This document shows positions 37,278 through 44,934 of a stretch of 64,000 nucleotides of DNA, one piece after another. Each line of letters begins with the position of its first letter. Within the stretch, counting starts at the first letter, position 1. The position numbers and the translations under genes are program-made. Source of the DNA: Chitinophaga sp. S165 (lineage in GTDB: Bacteria > Bacteroidota > Bacteroidia > Chitinophagales > Chitinophagaceae); contig NZ_QGTG01000005.1 of the NCBI RefSeq assembly GCF_003182155.1, forward strand, positions 372,001 through 436,000. The letters are read 5' to 3'. The notes under the pieces are model-generated. The model did not search any database and was not told where the DNA came from. It worked only from the letters and a program-made list of their open reading frames with translations.

Positions 37278-37844
37278 ATGAAACATCGTATAGTTGTAGC
37301 GGTTACGGGTGCCAGCGGTTCCATTTATGCCAGGCAATTACTGAATAAATTGCAGGCGGCTTCCGCACAGACAGACCAGATAGCCCTGGTAATGACCACC
37401 AATGCACGTACCGTTTGGGAAACAGAGTTAGGCACAGACGACTACAAGCAATTACCTTTCAAAACATATACACAACAAGACTTCCATGCTCCTTTTGCCT
37501 CAGGTTCCGGCAGGTTTGACACCATGATCATCTGTCCCTGTTCCATGGGTACCCTGGGGCGTATCGCCACCGGCATCTCTAATGACCTGATCACCCGCGC
37601 GGCGGATGTAGTGCTGAAGGAGAGGAGAAAGCTGATCTGTGTGGTGAGAGAAACCCCGTATAACCTGATGCACATCAAAAATATGATGGCGGTAACGGAA
37701 GCCGGAGGGATCATCTGTCCAGCAACGCCATCTTTCTACAGCGTGCCTAAAACACTGGAAGATGTCGCAGCAACTGTGGTAGACAGGGTGCTGGACCTCG
37801 CAGGGATAGAGCAGGACACATTCCGCTGGGGAGACCGAAAGTAA
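37278..37844 (+). CDS. ubiX: UbiX-type flavin prenyltransferase
   Basis: A 188-residue flavoprotein that prenylates reduced FMN to make the cofactor of UbiD decarboxylases. Recognised by VVAVTGASGSIYARQLL at the N-terminus, the CPCSMGTLGRIATGISNDLITRA block and the RRKLICVVRETPYNLMHIKNM dimethylallyl-phosphate-binding segment. The 188-residue length is typical. No ubiD gene is in the window. The gap to aroQ is 33 bp. Confidence 0.93.
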   Translation: MKHRIVVAVTGASGSIYARQLLNKLQAASAQTDQIALVMTTNARTVWETELGTDDYKQLPFKTYTQQDFHAPFASGSGRFDTMIICPCSMGTLGRIATGISNDLITRAADVVLKERRKLICVVRETPYNLMHIKNMMAVTEAGGIICPATPSFYSVPKTLEDVAATVVDRVLDLAGIEQDTFRWGDRK

Positions 37845-37877
37845 TACATTTAAAGCCACAATAATATCCAGAATCAT

Positions 37878-38291
37878 ATGCAGATAGCGATCATCAACGG
37901 CCCTAATTTAAACCTGCTGGGAAAGCGGGAGCCAGGTATCTATGGAAATGAGTCTTTCGAATCTTATTTCGAAAAACTGAAGGCGCAGTACCCGGAAGTG
38001 CAGCTGACCTATTTTCAGAGCAATATTGAAGGGGAAATGATCAATCATCTGCATGAAATAGGATTTTCTTTTGATGGTATCCTGTTAAATGCGGGCGGTT
38101 ATACCCATACCTCTGTGGCGCTGCGCGATGCTATATCCGCTATCAAGACCCCTGTACTGGAAATCCATATCAGTAATATCCATGCCCGGGAAGAGTTCAG
38201 GCATAAAAGCATGATAGCGCCTGCCTGCGTGGGAAGTATCTGTGGGTTAGGCATGAAAGGATATGCTTTAGGCATCGCTTATTTCCTGTAA
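37878..38291 (+). CDS. aroQ: Type II 3-dehydroquinate dehydratase
   Basis: A 137-residue enzyme of the shikimate pathway that dehydrates 3-dehydroquinate. The N-terminal IINGPNLNLLGKREPGIYG includes the catalytic Tyr22; NAGGYTHTSVALRDAI and EIHISNIHAREEFRHKS (catalytic His and substrate-binding region) follow. Slightly shorter than the average of about 145 residues. It ends just before a repeat-rich gap. Confidence 0.95.
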   Translation: MQIAIINGPNLNLLGKREPGIYGNESFESYFEKLKAQYPEVQLTYFQSNIEGEMINHLHEIGFSFDGILLNAGGYTHTSVALRDAISAIKTPVLEIHISNIHAREEFRHKSMIAPACVGSICGLGMKGYALGIAYFL

Positions 38292-38316
38292 TCTTTTAAT
38301 ATCAATAGTTCTCTGG

Positions 38317-38331
38317 GTATGCCTGGCATAC
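38317..38331. repeat. Small hairpin before the long palindrome
   Basis: GTATGC, loop CTG, GCATAC; only two bases separate it from the 41-bp-arm palindrome. Confidence 0.4.
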
Positions 38332-38333
38332 AT

Positions 38334-38418
38334 CCAGGATACAACCTGATCCATAACGTTTATGATCTTCCGTTCCGAACGGAAGATCATAAACGTTATG
38401 GATCAGGTTGTATCCTGG
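38334..38418. repeat. Perfect hairpin with 41-bp arms and 3-nt loop
   Basis: Left arm 38334-38374 starts CCAGGATACAACCTGATCC and right arm 38378-38418 is its exact reverse complement; the loop is CCG. No mismatch exists in 41 pairs. It lies 42 bp after the aroQ stop. It is far longer than a terminator and has no T-run. It could be a small mobile element end, a recent inverted duplication, or a regulatory hairpin. Confidence 0.85.
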
Positions 38419-38605
38419 GGATTTGTGTGTTCAGCATAAATTTCAGCACGTCCCAACAAGACAAATTCTATCCATTACCCCCTTTGCTTCGCGGTCCTGA
38501 ACCGGATGGTTTTGGCAATCCGGCAATTTCCTTGCATCACGGTAATAGGCTCCCCACTATCATTATCCTTCTACCAGGGGTCGAATAAGTTATCTATCGG
38601 CATTA

Positions 38606-38717
38606 TATAAGCTTACTAAAAGGTCACCAAAAGGATATTTAAAGGTCATCTATATATCCAAATCGATATTGAAGTGACCTTTAGGTGATCTTTTAATGAC
38701 ATTTTAGTAAGCTTATA
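38606..38717. repeat. 112-bp element with 16-bp inverted ends and 11-nt units
   Basis: Perfect terminal inverted repeats (TATAAGCTTACTAAAA at 38606-38621 and its complement at 38702-38717) flank six diverged copies of AAAAGGTCACC: 38618-38628, 38629-38640 and 38641-38650 on plus; 38674-38682, 38684-38694 and 38695-38705 on minus. The units repeat at one helical turn. It ends 59 bp before the orphan gene at 38776, so it may be an operator array or a TA-flanked MITE-like insertion. The rest of the 484-bp gap after aroQ (38292-38775) has no gene. Confidence 0.6.
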
Positions 38718-38775
38718 CGTACCTTAGAGAAACAATACAAAAAACTTGTAGTACTAACCTCAAAACGACCTTTTT

Positions 38776-39315
38776 ATGGCCATTGTTAAAGACAATATCC
38801 TCATGCAACTGGTGCGGGGCACCCTCGGCAAACAGATCACGATCTACGAAAGGAACGGGCAGATCATTATGGCGAAGAAACGCGGCCCTTCAAAGAAAAA
38901 GCCTACGCAAAAGCAGCTGGAGGCAAGGCATAAGATGACCATTGCTTCGATGCGTGCGCAGATAATGCTGGAAGATCCACAGATCAAGGCTTATTATCAG
39001 TCGCTGGCAGGGCCGGGGCAAAATGCTTATAATATAGCGGTGAAGGATGCTTACCGCAGCCCTGAGGTCCAAAATATCAGATTGGAAGGCGATGAGGTTG
39101 TAGTGACTGCCCAAAACGAGTTTAGGGTAGCAGAAGTGGAGGTAAGGGTGATAGACACTGACGGTGTAATTACCGAGAGTGGGCGTGCATTTTCGGGCCG
39201 GAATGGGATTGATTGGCATTATAAGATCACTGCGCTGCCTGCAGGTAGTAAAGTCATTGTGATAGTAAAAAGTTTGCCGGGCAATCCAACAGTAAAGGAA
39301 TTGCTGCTTACATAA
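38776..39315 (+). CDS. Hypothetical protein, possibly DUF6266-like
   Basis: A 179-residue soluble protein. The start MAIVKDNILMQLVRGTLGKQITIYERNG, followed by a Lys-rich patch (AKKRGPSKKKPTQKQLEARH) and a beta-rich C-terminal half (NIRLEGDEVVVTAQNEFRVA...), resembles the DUF6266 layout of Bacteroidota, but the match is only by eye. No enzymatic motif is present. Located alone between aroQ and bioB, bounded by repeat structures on both sides, so it may be an acquired gene. Confidence 0.55.
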   Translation: MAIVKDNILMQLVRGTLGKQITIYERNGQIIMAKKRGPSKKKPTQKQLEARHKMTIASMRAQIMLEDPQIKAYYQSLAGPGQNAYNIAVKDAYRSPEVQNIRLEGDEVVVTAQNEFRVAEVEVRVIDTDGVITESGRAFSGRNGIDWHYKITALPAGSKVIVIVKSLPGNPTVKELLLT

Positions 39316-39421
39316 AAAACGGCCTCACGGTTAATGAATGGCTTCTTTCTGGTTAAGGAACATTCTCAAGTACGCTACTGCTCAAAAAGTAAAAATAGGC
39401 GCTGAGAATCGCTTAAATGGC

Positions 39422-39440
39422 TACCTGACTCCATCAGGTA
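39422..39440. repeat. Small hairpin
   Basis: TACCTGA (39422-39428), loop CTCCA, TCAGGTA (39434-39440). It stands before the bioB terminator and may help end transcripts from the orphan gene. Confidence 0.4.
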
Positions 39441-39448
39441 CCGGAATA

Positions 39449-39490
39449 AAAAGAGCCTGTATCTTACGTTTTGATACAGGCCTTTTCTTA
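39449..39490. terminator. Bidirectional terminator at the end of bioB
   Basis: Stem GCCTGTATC (39455-39463), nine-base loop, GATACAGGC (39473-39481). The A-rich left flank and T-rich right flank allow termination in both directions. Confidence 0.8.
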
Positions 39491-39504
39491 TTTCCAGTTT
39501 AATA

Positions 39505-40500
39505 TTAGCTCAATACGGCAGTTTCAACTGGCTGGTCTTTGAAAGCCTCTCTGGGTTTCAGACCTAACAGTTCAAACATCATGTGATCTTCTTCGAAGGA
39601 AGGATTGTCTGTGGTCAGCAGTTTCTCACCTGTAAAGATGGAGTTGGCGCCTGCCATAAAGCAGAGAGCCTGCTCGGAGATGCTCATTTCAGCACGGCCG
39701 GCACTGAGACGTACCATTGCCTTTGGTATTACGATACGGGTAGTAGCGATCATACGCACCATATCCCAGAAAGCTACTTTAGGCATATTTTCCAGCGGGG
39801 TTCCTTTTACGCGGGTCAGGGCGTTGATAGGAACGGAATCCGGATGGGTAGGCATACTGCTCAAGGTCTTCAGCATACCGATACGGTCTTCGTGGGACTC
39901 GCCCAGACCGATGATACCACCGCAACAAACGCTTACACCTGCTTTGCGGACGTTGTCCAGTGTGCGCAGACGGTCATCGTAGGTACGGGTAGTGATGATG
40001 GACTCGTAGTATTCGTTGGAAGTGTCCAGATTGTGGTTGTAGGCATGCAAACCTGCATCCGCCAGTTTCTGGGCCTGTTCTTCGGTCAGCATACCCAGGG
40101 TAGTACAAACCTCCATGCCCAGTTCATTTACGCCCTTTACCATATCCAGTACACGGTCGAAGTCGCGGTTATCCCTTACCTCCCTCCATGCAGCGCCCAT
40201 ACAGAAACGGGTAGAACCAGCTTCTTTCGCTTTCTGGGCGTATGCCAGCACGTCTTCTTTTTTCAGAAGGCCATGCACTTTGATATCGGTATTATAACGG
40301 GCTGCCTGTGGGCAGTAAGAACAATCTTCGGAGCAACCGCCTGTTTTAATGGAGAGCAGGGTACAAACCTGTACTTCTGCAGTATCCTGCGTTTGTCTGT
40401 GTATGGAAGCAGCACGGAAAACCAGTTCCAGCAAGGGCGTATTATAGATCTCTTTTATTTCTTCAATAGACCAGTCGTGACGGATCTGCACATCTTGCAT
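39505..40500 (-). CDS. bioB: Biotin synthase
   Basis: A 331-residue radical SAM enzyme that inserts sulfur into dethiobiotin. The radical SAM cluster cysteines are Cys56, Cys60 and Cys63 in CSEDCSYC, followed by AKEAGSTRFCMGAAWRE and the auxiliary [2Fe-2S] region with GVSVCCGGIIGLGE. Length fits the family (about 330-345). No other bio gene is in the window. A -7 box sits just upstream. Confidence 0.96.
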   Translation of the reverse strand: MQDVQIRHDWSIEEIKEIYNTPLLELVFRAASIHRQTQDTAEVQVCTLLSIKTGGCSEDCSYCPQAARYNTDIKVHGLLKKEDVLAYAQKAKEAGSTRFCMGAAWREVRDNRDFDRVLDMVKGVNELGMEVCTTLGMLTEEQAQKLADAGLHAYNHNLDTSNEYYESIITTRTYDDRLRTLDNVRKAGVSVCCGGIIGLGESHEDRIGMLKTLSSMPTHPDSVPINALTRVKGTPLENMPKVAFWDMVRMIATTRIVIPKAMVRLSAGRAEMSISEQALCFMAGANSIFTGEKLLTTDNPSFEEDHMMFELLGLKPREAFKDQPVETAVLS

Positions 40501-40518
40501 AATAATCTAATTTGAGAG

Positions 40519-40526
40519 CAAACCTA
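40519..40526 (-). promoter_or_regulatory. TAnnTTTG -7 box of bioB
   Basis: Minus strand reads TAGGTTTG, 18 bp before the ATG at 40500. It predicts a leader of only about 12 bases. Confidence 0.5.
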
Positions 40527-40540
40527 CAAATTAAAATTGA

Positions 40541-40619
40541 ATTAGAAATTAGGAATTAAGAATTAGGAATAGCGCTCTATTATGACTTATTCCTAATCCT
40601 TAATTCCTGATTTTTAATT
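40541..40619. repeat. Dispersed ATTAGGAATT inverted repeat, copy 3
   Basis: Left arm 40541-40570 (ATTAGAAATTAGGAATTAAG...) and right arm 40589-40619 (ATTCCTAATCCTTAATTCC...) match as inverted repeats over 30 bases with about five mismatches around an 18-bp loop. It occupies the gap between the M42 peptidase and bioB genes. Confidence 0.65.
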
Positions 40620-40622
40620 GGT

Positions 40623-41723
40623 TTACAGGTATTTAAAGTTTGTTTTCGGTGTAATGCTCAGGAGTGTCTGATAAATGAGGTGGATGGTGTTTTCCACGTC
40701 GTCTTTTTTGATCATTTCCACGGTCGTGTGCATATAACGCAGCGGGATGCTGATCAGTGCAGACGGGGTACCGTCATTGGAATAGGCAAAGGCGTCGGTA
40801 TCCGTACCGGTGCTGCGGCTTACGGCATGCAGCTGGTGAGGGATATCGTTCTTTTTGGCTGTTTTAATGATCAGATCGCGCAGAATGTTGTGCACTGCCG
40901 GGCCATAGGTGATGCTTGGACCATTCCCGCAACGGATCTCACCTTCGATGTTCTTATTGATCATCGGGGTAGTGGTATCGTGTGTTACATCGGTAATGAT
41001 GGCCACATCCGGCTTTATTCTCTTAGCGATCATTTCAGCGCCGCGCAGGCCTACTTCTTCCTGTACGGCATTCACGATGTACAGGCCGAAAGGCAGTTGC
41101 TGTTTCTTTTCTTTCAGCATGCGGGCTACCTCTGCTATCATGAATCCACCGATGCGGTTATCGAAGGCACGGCAGATGTAGTAATCATAGTTCAGTTCCT
41201 CAAAACCATCCTCGAAGGTCACCACACAACCAACATGGATACCTAGATCTTCTACTTCCTTGCGGCTACGGGCGCCACAATCCAGGAAGATGTTCTCCAC
41301 TTTAGGTTGCGGGTCTTTACCTTCTGTGCTACGCAGGCGGGTATGAATGGCCGGCCATCCGAACACGGCCTTTACGATGCCATTCTCAGTATGGATATTC
41401 ACGCGTTTGGAGGGTGCGATCTGCTGATCAGAGCCGCCATTGCGGATAACGTATATCAGTCCTTCAGGAGAAACGTAATTGACAAACCATGATATTTCAT
41501 CAGCATGTGCTTCAATCACCACTTTGAACGGGGCTTTCGGGTTGATAATGCCGACCGCCGAACCATACGCATCTACATAATGCTCATCTATAAATGGCTG
41601 CAGATACTCCAGCCACAATTTCTGTCCTTCCTTCTCAAATCCGGTAGGGGAGGGATTATTGAGATATTTACGCAGGAAAGTAAGCGCCTCTTTACTGAGT
41701 ATGGATTTTTGCTTTTTAGACAT
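40623..41723 (-). CDS. M42 family metallo-aminopeptidase
   Basis: A 366-residue cytosolic peptidase of the M42 family (glucanase/aminopeptidase fold). Metal-binding motifs appear in order: IEAHADEISW, RAFDNRIGG, VQEEVGLRGA (catalytic Glu and metal Glu) and ITDVTHDTTTP, with HAVSRSTGTDTDAFAY near the end. These form large tetrahedral dodecamers that trim peptides. The gene stands alone with a promoter box upstream. Confidence 0.9.
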   Translation of the reverse strand: MSKKQKSILSKEALTFLRKYLNNPSPTGFEKEGQKLWLEYLQPFIDEHYVDAYGSAVGIINPKAPFKVVIEAHADEISWFVNYVSPEGLIYVIRNGGSDQQIAPSKRVNIHTENGIVKAVFGWPAIHTRLRSTEGKDPQPKVENIFLDCGARSRKEVEDLGIHVGCVVTFEDGFEELNYDYYICRAFDNRIGGFMIAEVARMLKEKKQQLPFGLYIVNAVQEEVGLRGAEMIAKRIKPDVAIITDVTHDTTTPMINKNIEGEIRCGNGPSITYGPAVHNILRDLIIKTAKKNDIPHQLHAVSRSTGTDTDAFAYSNDGTPSALISIPLRYMHTTVEMIKKDDVENTIHLIYQTLLSITPKTNFKYL

Positions 41724-41758
41724 TGCTGTTAAGTTAGCTGTTAAGTTAATTTGTGCTG

Positions 41759-41766
41759 CAAAAGTA
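41759..41766 (-). promoter_or_regulatory. TAnnTTTG -7 box of the M42 gene
   Basis: Minus strand reads TACTTTTG, 35 bp before the ATG at 41723. Confidence 0.5.
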
Positions 41767-41799
41767 AGTGTTTGCCGGTTACCGCAAGCCTGGCGTTCG

Positions 41800-42642
41800 C
41801 TATGACAATGCCGCTATAATAAAATGAAGTAGTGAGGAAAGCATTACCATGCCATCCAGCACAAAATAATAGAAGTGATCTGACCGGTTGCTGATAGCGT
41901 ATCGTGTAAGCAAAGCGGTTATTGCTACAGGAGCCAGCAGGATGACGGTCAGCAGCAGACTATCTGCCGGGTACAATGCAAATGCAAAGAGCGTAGCCAG
42001 TACCAGCGATGTGATATATAATTTTCTGAGATTCGGTGCACTGAGGATCGTGATAAGTGAGCGGATACCCTCCTTTTTGTCGGACTCCAGGTCGCGGTAG
42101 TCAAAGAGGATACAAATGGCATATACCAGGAAGAAGCGGTGTAAGGTCAGGAATACCATCGTAGTGGAATAGGGCTGCTTTTCTATGAATACCGGTAACA
42201 GAGTGGTCACGTAGATCCATACAGCGGTCAGGAACAGGGTTTTCCCAACGGCGATCTTCCTCAGCCATACAAAGGCCCTTTGTGGGAGTTTAGGGGCGGA
42301 ATACAGGAAGGTTAGAAAGGCGGCGCCACTTAATGGCAGCCAGTGCTCGCGCAATAGCCAGAAACCATATACTGCACCCAGCCCTCCCAGTGCACATAAT
42401 ACCAGTTGCAATGTTTTATGGCGGGCGCCCCACATGATGCGTTCAGAAGTGGAGTAATCTGCCGGTGTGAGGTACCAGTGAAAGTTATAGCTGCAGATAG
42501 TTGAGCAGAAAACAAAGAAGTAATAGGGTTCGTTAATGTTCCCGACATGCAGCAGCTCATTCGTTTGCCATATCATGAGTATGGCGCAGCAGGCTACAAA
42601 GAGAGATGAGAAAATGATAAAATTGAACAGATCGCGAAGCAT
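41800..42642 (-). CDS. UbiA-like polytopic membrane protein
   Basis: A 280-residue protein from ATG 42642 (MLRDLFNFIIF) with about eight predicted membrane helices. The block FDYRDLESDKKEGIRSL resembles the second Asp-rich motif of UbiA prenyltransferases, and the RFFLVYAICILF context fits. The first Asp-rich (NDxxD) motif is absent at the expected place (NFHWYLTPADYS), so enzymatic activity is doubtful. The substrate is unknown; it may be a divergent family found in Bacteroidota. Confidence 0.6.
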   Translation of the reverse strand: MLRDLFNFIIFSSLFVACCAILMIWQTNELLHVGNINEPYYFFVFCSTICSYNFHWYLTPADYSTSERIMWGARHKTLQLVLCALGGLGAVYGFWLLREHWLPLSGAAFLTFLYSAPKLPQRAFVWLRKIAVGKTLFLTAVWIYVTTLLPVFIEKQPYSTTMVFLTLHRFFLVYAICILFDYRDLESDKKEGIRSLITILSAPNLRKLYITSLVLATLFAFALYPADSLLLTVILLAPVAITALLTRYAISNRSDHFYYFVLDGMVMLSSLLHFIIAALS

Positions 42643-42652
42643 TAACAATCGG

Positions 42653-42747
42653 CAATTAGGAATTAGGAATTAAGAATTGGAATGCGAAATTAGGAATTAT
42701 GCGTCCAAAGATTGCTTTAATTCCCGATTCCTAATTTCTAATTGTCA
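42653..42747. repeat. Dispersed ATTAGGAATT inverted repeat, copy 4
   Basis: Left arm 42653-42680 (CAATTAGGAATTAGGAATT...) and right arm 42718-42747 (TTAATTCCCGATTCCTAATT...) match as inverted repeats with a few mismatches; an additional AATTAGGAATTA unit lies in the loop. It fills the gap between the UbiA-like and carboxylase genes and ends three bases before the latter's stop. Confidence 0.65.
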
Positions 42748-42749
42748 GT

Positions 42750-44288
42750 TTAAAGCGGGATATTCCCATGTTTCTTTCTGGGCAGTGTCACCACCTTATT
42801 TTCAAGCATTGCGTAGCCCTTAATCAGTTTTATACGTGTCTGGTCGGGTACGATCACTTCGTCAATGTATCCCTTTTCTGCCGCCAGATAAGGGTTTGCG
42901 AAGCGCTCTGTATATTCCGCCACCAGTTCATTGGTACGGGCTTCCGGATCGGCAGCTGCGTCTATTTCCTTTTTATAGATGATCTCTACCGCACCTTTTG
43001 GTCCCATTACGGCTATTTCTGCCTGCGGAAATGCGAAATTAAGATCAGCTCCTATATGTTTGGAATTCATCACACAATAAGCACCACCGTAGGCTTTACG
43101 GGTAGTAACGGTGATCTTCGGAACTGTGGCTTCACTTAATGCAAAAAGCAGTTTCGCGCCGTTGGTGATAATGCCGTTCCATTCCTGATCGGTTCCCGGC
43201 AGGAAACCCGGAACATCTACCAATACCAGCAACGGGATATTAAAAGCGTCGCAGAAACGGGTAAAGCGGGCGCCTTTTACAGAGGCGTGTATGTCCAGTA
43301 CCCCGGCCAGGTGGGCTGGCTGATTGGCTACAATACCAATACTTCTGCCGGCAATACGGGCGAAGCCCACAATGATATTTTCAGCAAAATCTTTATGTAC
43401 TTCAAAGAAACTGCCGGCATCCGTCAGTTCGCTGATCACGTCTTTCATATCGTACGGCTGATTGGAGCTGGCAGGTATGATGGTGTTCAGTACAGTGCGG
43501 ATCTCGTCGGCCGGTTCGTATGGGTATACTGGTGCATCTTCCTCACAGTTCTGTGGCACATAGCTAAGCAGCTGCCGTATGTTACGGATACATTCCACCT
43601 CGTTGGTGCAGGAAAAATGTGTCACACCACTTTTTGATGCATGGGTATGTGCTCCACCCAGTTCCTCTGCCGTTACTTCTTCGTGGGTAACGGTCTTAAC
43701 GACGTTAGGCCCTGTTACGAACATATAGGATGTTTCTTCCACCATCAGGATAAAATCTGTAATAGCGGGAGAGTATACTGCACCACCGGCACAGGGCCCC
43801 ATAATGGCGGAGATCTGTGGAATGACGCCGGAAGCGCGGGTATTACGATAAAAGATATCCGCATAACCGCCCAGGCTCACTACGCCTTCCTGTATACGTG
43901 CGCCGCCGCTGTCGTTCAGGCCTATAACAGGTGCACCATTCTGCATAGCGAGGTCCATGATCTTACAGATCTTACGGGCATGCGGCTCTGAAAGGCTGCC
44001 GCCGTAAACGGTAAAATCCTGGGAAAAAACATAGGTCAGACGGCCGTTGATAGTGCCATAGCCGGTAACGACGCCATCGCCGGGAAATTGTTCCTGGTCG
44101 GTGGTCATACCACGGTTACGGTTATGTACGAACATGTCCAGCTCTTCGAATGAGCCTTCGTCCATCAGGAGCTGTAACCGTTCCCTTGCTGTAAGTTTAC
44201 CTTTTTTATGTTGGGAGGAGATGCGTGCTTCGCCGCCGCCAAGTACGGCCGTAGCGATCTTGTTCCGGAGTTCGTGGAATTTGTCCAT
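42750..44288 (-). CDS. Acyl-CoA carboxylase beta subunit (carboxyltransferase)
   Basis: A 512-residue biotin-dependent carboxyltransferase of the propionyl-CoA or methylmalonyl-CoA carboxylase type. Features: KLTARERLQLLMDEGSFEELD, GYGTINGRLTYVFSQDFTVYGGSLSE, the first oxyanion region GGARIQEGVVSLGGYADIF, and in the second half GFLPGTDQEWNGIITNGAKLL and KAYGGAYCVMNSKHIGADL. It transfers CO2 from carboxybiotin to an acyl-CoA. No biotin carboxylase gene is close by, so the alpha subunit is encoded elsewhere. Confidence 0.93.
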   Translation of the reverse strand: MDKFHELRNKIATAVLGGGEARISSQHKKGKLTARERLQLLMDEGSFEELDMFVHNRNRGMTTDQEQFPGDGVVTGYGTINGRLTYVFSQDFTVYGGSLSEPHARKICKIMDLAMQNGAPVIGLNDSGGARIQEGVVSLGGYADIFYRNTRASGVIPQISAIMGPCAGGAVYSPAITDFILMVEETSYMFVTGPNVVKTVTHEEVTAEELGGAHTHASKSGVTHFSCTNEVECIRNIRQLLSYVPQNCEEDAPVYPYEPADEIRTVLNTIIPASSNQPYDMKDVISELTDAGSFFEVHKDFAENIIVGFARIAGRSIGIVANQPAHLAGVLDIHASVKGARFTRFCDAFNIPLLVLVDVPGFLPGTDQEWNGIITNGAKLLFALSEATVPKITVTTRKAYGGAYCVMNSKHIGADLNFAFPQAEIAVMGPKGAVEIIYKKEIDAAADPEARTNELVAEYTERFANPYLAAEKGYIDEVIVPDQTRIKLIKGYAMLENKVVTLPRKKHGNIPL

Positions 44289-44292
44289 GGAA

Positions 44293-44300
44293 CAAATATA
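44293..44300 (-). promoter_or_regulatory. TAnnTTTG box abutting the carboxylase start
   Basis: Minus strand reads TATATTTG, ending five bases before the ATG at 44288. If used, the transcript would be nearly leaderless. It could be a chance match. Confidence 0.35.
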
Positions 44301-44301
44301 A

Positions 44302-44355
44302 TCAGGAATCAGGAATGAACGTGCAGGTTATGCATTCTTCATTGCTGATCCCTGA
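44302..44355. repeat. Dispersed inverted repeat, copy 5 (TCAGGAATCAGGAATGAA)
   Basis: Left arm 44302-44319 (TCAGGAATCAGGAATGAA) and right arm 44338-44355 differ at two of 18 positions. It is a variant of the GGAATT repeats, and also between two same-strand genes. Confidence 0.55.
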
Positions 44356-44362
44356 AGACTAT

Positions 44363-44806
44363 TTATTGATAGATAACTTCAACTTTGGGTGTTGATATAG
44401 TATCGCTGATATTGTTGGCATTGTCAACAATATATATCAGAAAATGCAGACTGTCTTTCGCAATACCGCCAGTCCCACCTGATAAGTCGATAGGGTCAAG
44501 CTGGAGCAGCACTTCAGCGTTCAGACTAGTGCCATTATGCGCTTCCAGGTCCGGCATCTTGCGGGAGGTAAAGTTCGTGTCCTCTGGCGCAGTATCGTAC
44601 ATGGGTGAGAACCAGAATTCGTTTTCGATGTCTCCGTCACCGTCTTTTACCTGGAAGCGTACTTCCAATCCGTTAGCAGGTATCACCGGGTCAGATGAGT
44701 AGGAGAGGAAACTGAGCATCGGCTTAGTGCCTATGGAGTCTTTTCCGCAACCAGACCCGGATATAACTGCCAATGCGAACAGGGATAAAACGAGTATTTT
44801 CTTCAT
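44363..44806 (-). CDS. Small lipoprotein
   Basis: A 147-residue lipoprotein. Signal peptide with lipobox (AVISGSGC, Cys20) followed by KDSIGTKPML. The mature part reads like a beta-sandwich with an Asp-rich DGDGDIENEFWF loop that could bind calcium. No family recognised. The gene follows no operon partner and is divergent from the LuxE-like gene. Confidence 0.7.
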   Translation of the reverse strand: MKKILVLSLFALAVISGSGCGKDSIGTKPMLSFLSYSSDPVIPANGLEVRFQVKDGDGDIENEFWFSPMYDTAPEDTNFTSRKMPDLEAHNGTSLNAEVLLQLDPIDLSGGTGGIAKDSLHFLIYIVDNANNISDTISTPKVEVIYQ

Positions 44807-44810
44807 ATAA

Positions 44811-44818
44811 CAAACCTA
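44811..44818 (-). promoter_or_regulatory. TAnnTTTG box abutting the lipoprotein start
   Basis: Minus strand reads TAGGTTTG, ending five bases before the ATG at 44806; the implied transcript would be almost leaderless. Confidence 0.4.
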
Positions 44819-44886
44819 CATTATTTTTTTAACTATAGCTAATACGCCCTGATAACCATTCCACAGAGCTATAACGTAAAATCTGG

Positions 44887-44914
44887 TTTGATTGTTACGT
44901 AACCCCTAAATTTG
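44887..44914 (+). promoter_or_regulatory. Promoter of the LuxE-like gene
   Basis: TTTG at 44887-44890 and TAAATTTG at 44907-44914, 16 bp apart. The -7 box covers the first base of the GTG at 44914, so the true start is more likely ATG 44935. Confidence 0.55.
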
Positions 44915-44934
44915 TGCGTTTAAAGCTAAGCGAC

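Noticed and set aside
38319..38588. Plus-strand frame of 89 codons after aroQ
   Set aside because: It consists largely of the perfect hairpin and has no protein-like composition or promoter.
39583..40515. Plus-strand frame of 310 codons opposite bioB
   Set aside because: Antisense shadow of a well-supported biotin synthase gene.
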